The position numbers were made by a program, and so were the translations under genes. The notes beneath the pieces are model-generated. The model saw nothing but the letters and a program-made list of their open reading frames with translations, was not told the origin of the DNA and did no database searches. 8,600 nucleotides of DNA from an uncultured bacterium (GTDB lineage Bacteria > Patescibacteriota > Minisyncoccia > Phycocordibacterales > CAIZLB01). The stretch's first letter is position 1, and the number at the start of each line of letters is the position of its first letter. Positions 1-4,719 of the stretch are shown piece after piece. Where the stretch lies: positions 1 through 8,600 of the forward strand of contig CALMYA010000013.1 of assembly GCA_937873535.1 (NCBI GenBank). The letters are read 5' to 3'.

Positions 1-1
1 T

Positions 2-418
2 AAACAAAAAGGCATGACTGCTATCATGCTTGTAATATGGACGGCAATATGCCTTTCGGGGCTTTTGTTTTCGCTGGTTTCGGCGCACGGCTCTGGGCTT
101 TTGGCCAGAAAGGTAGAAGGCGAGCGCAACGCCGCTCGTATGACGGCTCTTATGTGCCGCAACATGCTTTTAATTGAACTGGCTGAAAACGCTGGGTTTG
201 TTCCTTCTACAGATGCTCTTCCTGATGAAATATATAAAGGAGTATCGTGCAATGTAACTGGGTTTTCGTCAGTCGCAAATATTCGAATTGTACGAATTGA
301 AGGAAAACACATTTCAAGCAGTAGCACGTTTGCAATCGAAACTAAAATAAGGTTGGGTGGCGCTTTGGGCAATGAACAAGGAGCATTGCCTGACTTTGTA
401 TATACAAAAGAAATTTGA
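2..418 (+). CDS. PilX-like minor pilin / membrane-anchored pilus protein (5' end probably outside window)
   Basis: The frame is open to the left edge, so the gene probably begins before the window. The first ATG is at 14, and I see no -10 box or ribosome binding site for it. Just before that Met, the frame reads Lys-Gln-Lys-Gly. This resembles a type IV prepilin peptidase site (Gly followed by Met-Thr), and a hydrophobic helix follows (about residues 3-25 from Met14). The Glu found at position 5 of major pilins is absent, as in PilX-type minor pilins, which keep the Gly-Met junction and the helix but not Glu5. The rest is a small soluble domain with an Arg-rich stretch after the helix (about residues 32-51) and Cys at 13, 48 and 79. 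It ends with TGA about 60 bp before a prepilin gene in the same direction, which supports a role in pilus assembly. The family call is inferred from the N-terminus and context; it could also be an unrelated single-pass protein. Confidence 0.6.
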   Translation, partial: KQKGMTAIMLVIWTAICLSGLLFSLVSAHGSGLLARKVEGERNAARMTALMCRNMLLIELAENAGFVPSTDALPDEIYKGVSCNVTGFSSVANIRIVRIEGKHISSSSTFAIETKIRLGGALGNEQGALPDFVYTKEI

Positions 419-465
419 GTTTTAAAACTTTAGAAAAATTTTAACGCGGCTTCATGTCGGTTTCG

Positions 466-471
466 TATCAT
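466..471 (+). promoter_or_regulatory. -10 box of prepilin gene, leaderless spacing
   Basis: TATCAT lies exactly six bases before the ATG at 478, so transcription would start on or next to the A of the start codon. There is no TG extension and no clear -35 box, so this is the weakest member of the set. Its spacing matches four other genes in the window. Confidence 0.45.
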
Positions 472-477
472 TGCTGT

Positions 478-1062
478 ATGACCAATAAAAATAAAAGCCC
501 AAAGGTGGCGGGGGCTATAAAAGCTCGCCCAACATTACAAAAGCCAGAATTAAAAGATGTTAATGCACTAAAAGAAGGCGGTACTAAAGAAGGTGCCGCG
601 AAAAAGGCCAGCAGCAAGGCGGGCGGCTTTACCTTGCTCGAAGTCCTTATGGTTATTGGTATATTGGCAATTCTTGCCACAATTGTGCTTGTAGCAATTA
701 ACCCTGCAAGGCAATTTAAAATTGCCAGAGATTCACAGCGCACGGCAAATGTTACAGCAATACTAAACGCGGTAGGGCAGAACATGGCCGATCATAGCGG
801 AGCATTTGTATGCGAAGGGCAGATAACTCAATTTCCTGAAGAAGCAACTAATATGACAAGCGACGGAGGGTTCGATATCGCACGGTGTGTTGTACCAGAT
901 TACATCTCGGCTTTGCCTTATGATCCAATAAAAGATAACGCACATTACACCGACGACACCGACTATAATACTGGCTACTCACTACTTGCAGATGCAGACG
1001 GCAGGGTAACAGTATCTGCAGAAGGCGAATTGGCTACTACATCTATATCGGTGAAAAGGTAA
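478..1062 (+). CDS. Type IV prepilin (PulG/PilA-like) with a 50-residue leader
   Basis: A structural pilin or pseudopilin, exported and processed by prepilin peptidase. From Met478 the product is 194 aa. Residues 1-50 are a Lys/Ala-rich hydrophilic leader ending Ala-Gly-Gly. The cleavage junction is Gly50-Phe51, followed by Thr-Leu-Leu-Glu55 with the conserved Glu at mature position 5, then a hydrophobic helix to about residue 74. The Asn-Pro-Ala-Arg-Gln and Ala-Arg-Asp-Ser-Gln-Arg stretch (75-88) and Ala-Ile-Leu-Asn-Ala-Val (94-99) are typical of pilins in Patescibacteria. Cys112 and Cys137 could form a disulfide. An ATG at 454 would add eight residues, but the -10 box at 466-471 and its six-base gap favour 478. 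The leader is much longer than the 5-25 residues usual for type IVa and IVb pilins. The gene lies just downstream of a PilX-like gene, and the two probably serve the same pilus. Confidence 0.9.
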   Translation: MTNKNKSPKVAGAIKARPTLQKPELKDVNALKEGGTKEGAAKKASSKAGGFTLLEVLMVIGILAILATIVLVAINPARQFKIARDSQRTANVTAILNAVGQNMADHSGAFVCEGQITQFPEEATNMTSDGGFDIARCVVPDYISALPYDPIKDNAHYTDDTDYNTGYSLLADADGRVTVSAEGELATTSISVKR

Positions 1063-1130
1063 CAAGGTGGGGAGGTGGTGAGTTTGTAAAATATTGCAAT
1101 CACCTGGCAGGGCAACAAACAAATATTCAA

Positions 1131-1159
1131 TTGGAGGCCGTCTGCTGGGGGTGTATAAT
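1131..1159 (+). promoter_or_regulatory. msrA promoter, leaderless
   Basis: TTGGAG (1131-1136), a 17-bp spacer and a perfect TATAAT (1154-1159). The gap to the ATG at 1166 is six bases, so the predicted +1 is the A of the start codon. It is the only promoter in the leaderless set with a recognisable -35 box at the standard distance. The GGAGG inside this -35 region lies about 29 bases before the ATG, too far away to act as a Shine-Dalgarno. Confidence 0.75.
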
Positions 1160-1165
1160 AGCTTC

Positions 1166-1645
1166 ATGAAAAATGAAGCTATTTTCGCTGCAGGATGTTT
1201 CTGGGGAGTGGAAGAAAAATTCCGCACGACGCCGGGTGTTATTGATACTGAGGTTGGGTACATTGGTGGTAATATAGAAAAGCCATCTTATGAGCAAGTG
1301 TGCACAGACAGAACGGGGCATGCTGAGGCGGTGCGGGTGACATTTGATTCTGAAAAGATTACGTATAAAGAATTGCTTGATATATTTTGGAACTTGCACG
1401 ACCCGACGCAATTAGACAGACAAGGGCCAGATATTGGCACGCAATACAGAAGCGCAATTTTTACGTTAACACCAGAGCAAGCGAGGGCGGCGGCGTATTC
1501 TAAAGAGGCGCTTGAAAAGAGCGGCAAGTACAACAAGCCAATTGCTACAAAATTAGTTTCGGGCACCGAGATGCAGTTTTACCCAGCAGAAGAATATCAT
1601 CAGAAATATTTGATGAAGAGGGGGCTTGGTACATGCGAGGTGTAA
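1166..1645 (+). CDS. msrA: Peptide methionine-S-sulfoxide reductase MsrA
   Basis: Reduces the S-epimer of methionine sulfoxide, free or in proteins, using thioredoxin-type reductant; a cytoplasmic oxidative-damage repair enzyme. The signature Gly-Cys-Phe-Trp-Gly is at residues 10-14, and Cys11 is the catalytic nucleophile. Other family marks are the Val-Gly-Tyr-Ile-Gly-Gly stretch near 30, the Val-Cys-Thr-Asp-Arg-Thr-Gly-His-Ala-Glu segment near residues 45-54 that carries the conserved acid, and Gly-Thr-Gln-Tyr-Arg-Ser near residue 90. The C-terminus keeps a Cys three residues from the end (Cys157), a plausible resolving cysteine. The 159-aa length is that of a compact MsrA domain with no fused MsrB. 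The frame is open back to 1094, but Met1166 fits the family N-terminus and lies at the expected distance from a perfect TATAAT. It appears to be a single-gene unit; no msrB is seen nearby. Confidence 0.95.
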   Translation: MKNEAIFAAGCFWGVEEKFRTTPGVIDTEVGYIGGNIEKPSYEQVCTDRTGHAEAVRVTFDSEKITYKELLDIFWNLHDPTQLDRQGPDIGTQYRSAIFTLTPEQARAAAYSKEALEKSGKYNKPIATKLVSGTEMQFYPAEEYHQKYLMKRGLGTCEV

Positions 1646-1654
1646 AAAAAGCAA

Positions 1655-1720
1655 GAGCCTAAGAGCCTAAAAGTCTAAAGGGTGTCAAAAGCCCAAAATT
1701 GGGTAAAAATGCCCGAAAAT
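1655..1720 (+). repeat. Short imperfect direct repeats between msrA and tRNA-Asn
   Basis: Two exact 8-bp tandem copies of GAGCCTAA (1655-1670) are followed by a degenerate third (1671-1678). A second pair of related blocks follows at 1687-1699 and 1707-1720, each an A-rich stretch around GCCC with a period of about 20 bp. The spacer contains no gene. No hairpin with a U run is present, so a terminator for msrA is not evident. Confidence 0.5.
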
Positions 1721-1744
1721 CAGCCTTTCCATCCTCATTAAATG

Positions 1745-1753
1745 TGCTATTAT
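1745..1753 (+). promoter_or_regulatory. Extended -10 promoter of the tRNA-Asn unit
   Basis: TGCTATTAT is an extended -10 (TG, one base, TATTAT). The -35 position (about 1725-1730) has no good match, as is common for extended -10 promoters. The predicted +1 is about 1760, immediately before the first base of the leader hairpin. Confidence 0.6.
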
Positions 1754-1760
1754 GAAAGCC

Positions 1761-1797
1761 GTTCAGGGCCTAGGTTGACGGCGACAAGGCCCTGAAC
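1761..1797 (+). other. Perfect 11-bp hairpin in the pre-tRNA leader
   Basis: GTTCAGGGCCT (1761-1771) pairs without mismatch with AGGCCCTGAAC (1787-1797) around a 15-nt loop. It lies between the predicted start of transcription (about 1760) and the tRNA 5' end at 1805. No U run follows, so it is not a rho-independent terminator. Its position suggests a structured 5' end on the precursor that RNase P would remove. The function is not known. Confidence 0.6.
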
Positions 1798-1804
1798 AAA
1801 GCAT

Positions 1805-2131
1805 TCCTCGGTAGCTCAGCGGTAGAGCAATCGACTGTGTCACAAACCAACGCAGCTTCCGGTACGAAAGTCCGGTCGAACATAAGGTGAATTGCTGGAA
1901 GTCCTAATGCTCAAACTAGGATAATCAGCAGCCAAGCTTGGCATGAATGCATGCCTTGAAGGTTCAGAGACTATCCCGCGAGGGAGTAGTTCTGTGAAGA
2001 ACAGCACGAAGCGCCTTACGCCTAAACACTTCGCAGCAGCGAGGAGCACGGCGATGATATAGTCCACACCGTCAGTAATGATGGATAAAAGTGTAATCGA
2101 TTGGTCGTAGGTTCGAATCCTACCCGGGGAG
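1805..2131 (+). tRNA. tRNA-Asn(GUU), split by a group I intron
   Basis: The exons are 1805-1838 and 2094-2131 and give a 72-nt tRNA. The acceptor stem is TCCTCGG (1805-1811) with CCGGGGA (2124-2130). The D stem is GCTC/GAGC (1814-1817, 1825-1828), the anticodon stem is ATCGA (1830-1834) with TCGAT (2097-2101), and the T arm is GTAGG, TTCGAAT, CCTAC (2107-2123). Joining after T1838 and before T2094 gives the loop CTGTTAA with anticodon GTT. The U1-A72 pair and discriminator G73 (2131) agree with asparagine, and the body closely resembles tRNA-Asn of Bacillus and E. coli as I recall them. The CCA end is not encoded (the next bases are CAG), so a CCA-adding enzyme is needed. The unit has its own extended -10 promoter and a terminator. 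A competing splice register that would give a Thr anticodon is described under findings. Confidence 0.93.
1839..2093 (+). ncRNA. Group I self-splicing intron (IA-like) in the anticodon of tRNA-Asn
   Basis: A 255-nt ribozyme without an ORF, inserted between anticodon positions 35 and 36. The pairings can be traced. P1: exon CTGT (1835-1838) with GCAG (1852-1855), giving the required U-G pair at the 5' splice site. P2: 1859-1875, closed by a GAAA loop. P3: TAAGGTG (1883-1889) with CGCCTTA (2012-2018). P4: TTGCTG (1892-1897) with CAGCAG (1926-1931). P5: 1902-1906 with 1917-1921. P6 region: hairpin 1940-1955. P7: GACTAT (1969-1974) with ATAGTC (2059-2064), next to the usual AGAGACTA core. P8: 2019-2053, built from CGCC/GGCG and CTTCGC/GCGAGG. 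P9: CCGTC (2069-2073) with GATGG (2080-2084). The intron ends in G (2093). Two extra hairpins between P7 and P3' (1975-1984 and 1989-2002) match P7.1/P7.2 of subgroup IA. Removal uses a guanosine cofactor and no protein encoded here. Confidence 0.93.
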
Positions 2132-2144
2132 CAGAGTAGGAACA

Positions 2145-2170
2145 ACAGAGGTAAAAGCCTCTGTTTTTCT
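2145..2170 (+). terminator. Rho-independent terminator of the tRNA-Asn unit
   Basis: ACAGAGG (2145-2151) and CCTCTGT (2158-2164) form a 7-bp stem around a six-base loop, followed at once by a T-rich tract (TTTTCTTTT). It lies 13 bp past the tRNA 3' end. Confidence 0.85.
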
Positions 2171-2328
2171 TTTGTTTGCAAGGCTATATTTAGGTTCGAA
2201 CTCCTCATTAATAGTCTTTGCCTTTTTGAGACAATTTATAAAGAGTTGTACCTCTTTTGCGTTGATAATGTTGAGTTTTCAACGATTTAGAGTCAGGTTC
2301 AAGCACCTCCCACCTTTGAAGCGGAATA

Positions 2329-2337
2329 TGATAAAAT
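2329..2337 (+). promoter_or_regulatory. Extended -10 promoter of the DUF1428 gene, leaderless
   Basis: TGATAAAAT is an extended -10 (TG, one base, TAAAAT at 2332-2337). Six bases separate it from the ATG at 2344. No -35 match and no Shine-Dalgarno are present. Confidence 0.6.
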
Positions 2338-2343
2338 TTAGTC

Positions 2344-2721
2344 ATGAAAACAAATAGTAAAAAATATATAGACGGATTCGTGATACCGATTAAAAAGAAA
2401 GATTTAGCTGCATATAAGAAAATGGCAATATGGGGAGCAAGTATGTGGATGAAAAATGGTGCACTGAGCTATTTTGAATGTTTAGGTGAAGATCTTGGAG
2501 TAAAGAACGGTATGGGAATGGGCTTTAAAAAACTTGCTGGGCTAAAAGCTAACGAGACAGTAATTTTTTCTTTCATTGTCTATAAATCAAAAGCTGATAG
2601 AGATAGAATAAATAAAAAAGTTATGAATGATCCTTCAATGAAAGACTTTGATGAAAAATCAATGCCTATAGATATGAAGCGTTTCGTTTGTGGAGGGTTT
2701 AGTACTCTTGTGGAGGGCTAA
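2344..2721 (+). CDS. DUF1428 family protein (YbaA-like)
   Basis: A small cytoplasmic protein of 125 aa, about the size of E. coli YbaA. The family signature is visible in order: Tyr-Ile-Asp-Gly-Phe-Val near the N-terminus (8-13), an Ala-Tyr-Lys-Lys-Met-Ala helix (23-28), Gly-Ala-Leu with Phe-Glu-Cys (about 39-46), a Phe-Ser-Phe-Ile strand with a Tyr-Lys-Ser-Lys-Ala-Asp-Arg-Asp segment (about 77-89), Asn-Asp-Pro-Ser-Met-Lys, and a C-terminal Met-Pro-Ile-Asp-Met-Lys-Arg and Gly-Gly-Phe. The family is thought to adopt a dimeric alpha-beta barrel fold, and its function is unknown. The gene is AT-rich and stands alone with its own extended -10 box; an unrelated small gene follows with its own promoter. 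The ATG at 2344 is fixed by the -10 spacing and by the family N-terminus. Confidence 0.88.
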   Translation: MKTNSKKYIDGFVIPIKKKDLAAYKKMAIWGASMWMKNGALSYFECLGEDLGVKNGMGMGFKKLAGLKANETVIFSFIVYKSKADRDRINKKVMNDPSMKDFDEKSMPIDMKRFVCGGFSTLVEG

Positions 2722-2776
2722 CATATTTTGGGTACCCTCCCTAGTTCAGAGCCAACAATAAAGACTTTGTAAAAAC

Positions 2777-2785
2777 TGATATAAT
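2777..2785 (+). promoter_or_regulatory. Extended -10 promoter of the VOC gene, leaderless
   Basis: TGATATAAT is a perfect extended -10 (TATAAT at 2780-2785). Six bases separate it from the ATG at 2792. There is no convincing -35 box and no Shine-Dalgarno. It makes the VOC gene independent of the DUF1428 gene 70 bp upstream. Confidence 0.75.
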
Positions 2786-2791
2786 CACTGT

Positions 2792-3214
2792 ATGACAACC
2801 ATAAACCCCTGGATTAACTTCAACGGCAATGCTGAAGAGGCGTTCACTTTTTATAAAACAATATTTGGCGGTGATTTTAAGAAGATTATTCGTTTTAAGG
2901 ATATCGCAAGCCCAGAGTTTCAAGTATCAGATACAGATGCAGAAAAAATTATGCTCATTACTTTGCTTATTGGCACGAATACTATGCTGATGGCAAATGA
3001 TGTGCCTGCATTTATGGGCAAGGTAAATGAAAATGAAAACAGAAGTAAAATTTCGGTCACTGCCGAAAGCAAAGAAGAGGCGAGTGCCATCTTTGCGGGT
3101 CTCTCTATGGGAGGGCAAGTAGAGGTTCCAATGAGCGATAGCCCATGGGGAACTTATTTTGGTATGCTTAGAGATAAGTATGGTATTGAGTGGGTGGTAG
3201 AGTTTTCTCTTTAA
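2792..3214 (+). CDS. PhnB-like VOC superfamily protein
   Basis: A 140-aa protein with the N-terminal pattern of the PhnB / 3-demethylubiquinone-like VOC group: Pro-Trp-Ile-Asn-Phe-Asn-Gly-Asn-Ala-Glu-Glu-Ala-Phe-Thr-Phe-Tyr (6-21), then Phe-Gly-Gly. The C-terminal match is Trp-Gly-Thr-Tyr-Phe-Gly-Met-Leu-Arg-Asp-Lys-Tyr-Gly-Ile-Glu-Trp (about 120-135). Members are dimers of paired beta-alpha-beta-beta-beta modules. Some bind a metal through a His near strand 1, but here that stretch reads Ile-Asn-Pro-Trp with no His, so classical VOC metal chemistry looks unlikely (inference). The substrate is unknown. The gene stands alone with its own perfect extended -10 box. Confidence 0.87.
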   Translation: MTTINPWINFNGNAEEAFTFYKTIFGGDFKKIIRFKDIASPEFQVSDTDAEKIMLITLLIGTNTMLMANDVPAFMGKVNENENRSKISVTAESKEEASAIFAGLSMGGQVEVPMSDSPWGTYFGMLRDKYGIEWVVEFSL

Positions 3215-3251
3215 AATATATAAATAACTTACATAAAAATTGTAATGAAAT

Positions 3252-4459
3252 ATGAAGCACCAAGTTTATTGGAAAAATGATAACAAGATAGATTTCCCGC
3301 ATCTTGTTGGTGATAAGACATGTAAGGTTCTTATTGTTGGTGGGGGAATAGGTGGTACAACGTTGGCTTATTTTTGGCCACAGCAAAAAATGCAGACGGT
3401 CACAAAAGTGAAAATATTTTGAATAATAACGAAGTAGTTTTGGCAGAAAAGTCATTTATTGGCTCGGGTGCCACGGGCTATTCTGCGGGTATGCTGGTTA
3501 CCGAAATAGAGGGTGAGTCGCTTTCTGGGCTCGTTGCATCTATAGGAAAGCATAAGGCCGAATTATATTGGAGGGCTCAAAGCGAAGCTCTAAATTCGTT
3601 GCGTTCAATAATTTTAAAAGAAAATATTAATTGTGATATGGGAGATGAAAGATTGTATATTTTAGGGCATGGCAATAAAAACGCAGAACTTGTTTCAGAA
3701 GATGAAAAGGCAAGAAAGAGCGCTCATCTTTTATCTAGAAATTTTATTGGCGAAAGCTTAATGAAGCATATTGGTACAGCATATTATGATAAAGGCGAAG
3801 AGGTTCACCCGGGCATTTCAGTTAACCCGCTTAAGGCTGTGCAGGGCATTGCCGAAGCGGCATCTCGGTACGGTGTCTCTGTGTTTGAGCAAACAGAAAT
3901 AGTGTCTATCGATTTAAAGAAAAAAATAGCATATACCGCACATGGCAAAATTTTGTACGAAACACTTGTATTAGGAAAAGACTCTTTTTTAGACTCGAAA
4001 CATATGAATAGATATGAGACCACCTGCGTTGTTACCAAGCCACTTACAGATGCAGTATTACATAGTTTGCATATGAATAATCACTTTATGTATATTGAGA
4101 ATCAGCTTACGTCTTATCACTATGTAAAGATGGCCGATAATGGAAGGTTGCTTATTGGCTTAGGTGATAAGAAGGTTGCTTCAGGTATACATCATCCGAA
4201 GCTTATTGAAAGTCATTTAGTTAATGCAAAAAATTATTTGAAAAAAGTATTTCCTGACAATGATATTGAAATTGAATACGCATGGAGTGGGGTATATGGT
4301 CTTAATACTGAAAGGTTGCCGCTACTTGAATACGACAAAGAGCATTCGGTATTTACATATGGTGGTGCTGGTACCCAAGTGGCAACGGTGGCGATATCAC
4401 GGCTTATTGCCGATATTATTTTAGAGAAGAACAACAGTATTAAGCAGATATTTTTTTAG
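3252..4459 (+). pseudogene. FAD-dependent oxidoreductase, DAO family, broken by one frameshift
   Basis: The N-terminal part starts at ATG 3252 and carries the FAD-binding Rossmann signature Val-Leu-Ile-Val-Gly-Gly-Gly-Ile-Gly-Gly-Thr (26-36), followed by Leu-Ala-Tyr-Phe. That frame then stops at 3420-3422. The rest of the protein continues in the -1 frame from about 3371 to 4459. Adding one T to the five-T run at 3371-3375 gives one continuous 402-aa protein, reading Tyr-Phe-Leu-Ala-Thr-Ala-Lys. Beyond the break come the acidic residue at the end of strand 2 (Leu-Ala-Glu66), a Gly-Ser-Gly-Ala-Thr-Gly-Tyr-Ser-Ala-Gly motif, and a C-terminal Gly-Gly-Ala-Gly-Thr-Gln with Leu-Ile-Ala-Asp-Ile-Ile typical of the DAO fold. 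Homologues oxidise amines or amino acids; the substrate here is unknown. An intact-looking fragment could only start at a TTG (3374) and would lack the FAD loop. A weak -10 (TGTAAT, 3241-3246) lies five bases before the ATG. The 3' end overlaps the convergent GIY-YIG gene by 20 bp. Confidence 0.85.
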
Positions 4460-4697
4460 AATTTTTTGCCAACGCCAATTTCTTACTTCGCGCCCATCCT
4501 TTAATTTCCATTTCTCGCTTAAGCGCCGTACTTCTGTTTTTGCTTTTTTCTGTGTAAAGCATTTTTACTGTGCCATGGCTTCGGGTATATCGTGAGGCTT
4601 TGCCTGCTTGGTGCTGAGCAAGCCGCCGCTTGAGGTCGTTGGTTATCCCTGTATATATAGAACCGTCTTTGCATTTTAAAAGATAGATGTGGTACAT
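4440..4697 (-). CDS. GIY-YIG nuclease-domain protein (UPF0213 / YhbQ-like)
   Basis: An 85-aa protein that is nearly all GIY-YIG domain. It shows the Tyr-His-Ile-Tyr-Leu-Leu strand (2-7, Tyr5), Tyr-Thr-Gly-Ile-Thr-Asn (15-20), the Leu-Lys-Arg-Arg-Leu-Ala-Gln-His helix with the expected catalytic Arg (24 or 25), and the Ala-Leu-Lys-Arg-Glu-Met-Glu-Ile-Lys-Gly-Trp helix with the metal-binding Glu62. This is the compact stand-alone type, not the UvrC or homing-endonuclease architecture; its members are presumed DNA nucleases of unknown role. It is not placed to be an intron-encoded enzyme: the group I intron lies more than 2 kb away on the other strand. It starts 22 bp from the divergent beta-propeller gene, and its 3' end overlaps the oxidoreductase tail by 20 bp. 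A weak -10 (TAGCAT on the minus strand, 4704-4709) lies six bases before the ATG. Confidence 0.88.
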   Translation of the reverse strand: MYHIYLLKCKDGSIYTGITNDLKRRLAQHQAGKASRYTRSHGTVKMLYTEKSKNRSTALKREMEIKGWARSKKLALAKNSKKISA

Positions 4698-4704
4698 GCG
4701 TGTA

Positions 4705-4713
4705 TGCTACTAT
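4705..4713 (+). promoter_or_regulatory. Extended -10 promoter of the beta-propeller gene, leaderless
   Basis: TGCTACTAT is an extended -10 (TACTAT at 4708-4713), six bases before the ATG at 4720. The opposite strand carries TAGCAT at 4704-4709, six bases before the GIY-YIG start, so the two -10 boxes overlap physically. The -35 region of the plus-strand promoter falls inside the start of the GIY-YIG gene. Confidence 0.6.
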
Positions 4714-4719
4714 TCTCTC

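Noticed and set aside
1063..1130. GGTGA/TCACC inverted repeat after the prepilin gene as a terminator
   Set aside because: Only about five pairs around a long loop, with no T run.
1840..2208. A 122-aa minus-strand frame across the tRNA and intron
   Set aside because: It is antisense to a tRNA and a structured ribozyme, and has no family signature. It is a shadow frame, not an intron-encoded endonuclease.
2172..2357. A 61-aa plus-strand frame between the terminator and the DUF1428 gene
   Set aside because: It has no promoter or recognisable domain and overlaps the next gene in another frame. The stretch 2171-2328 holds no supported feature.
2711..2741. GGAGGG/CCCTCC inverted repeat at the end of the DUF1428 gene as a terminator
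   Set aside because: Six pairs around a long loop with no T run; it could be chance. The following gene has its own promoter in any case.
4440..4697. GIY-YIG gene as a homing endonuclease for the group I intron
   Set aside because: It is the compact UPF0213 type with no DNA-recognition domain, lies more than 2 kb from the intron and on the opposite strand. Freestanding homing enzymes exist but nothing here links the two.
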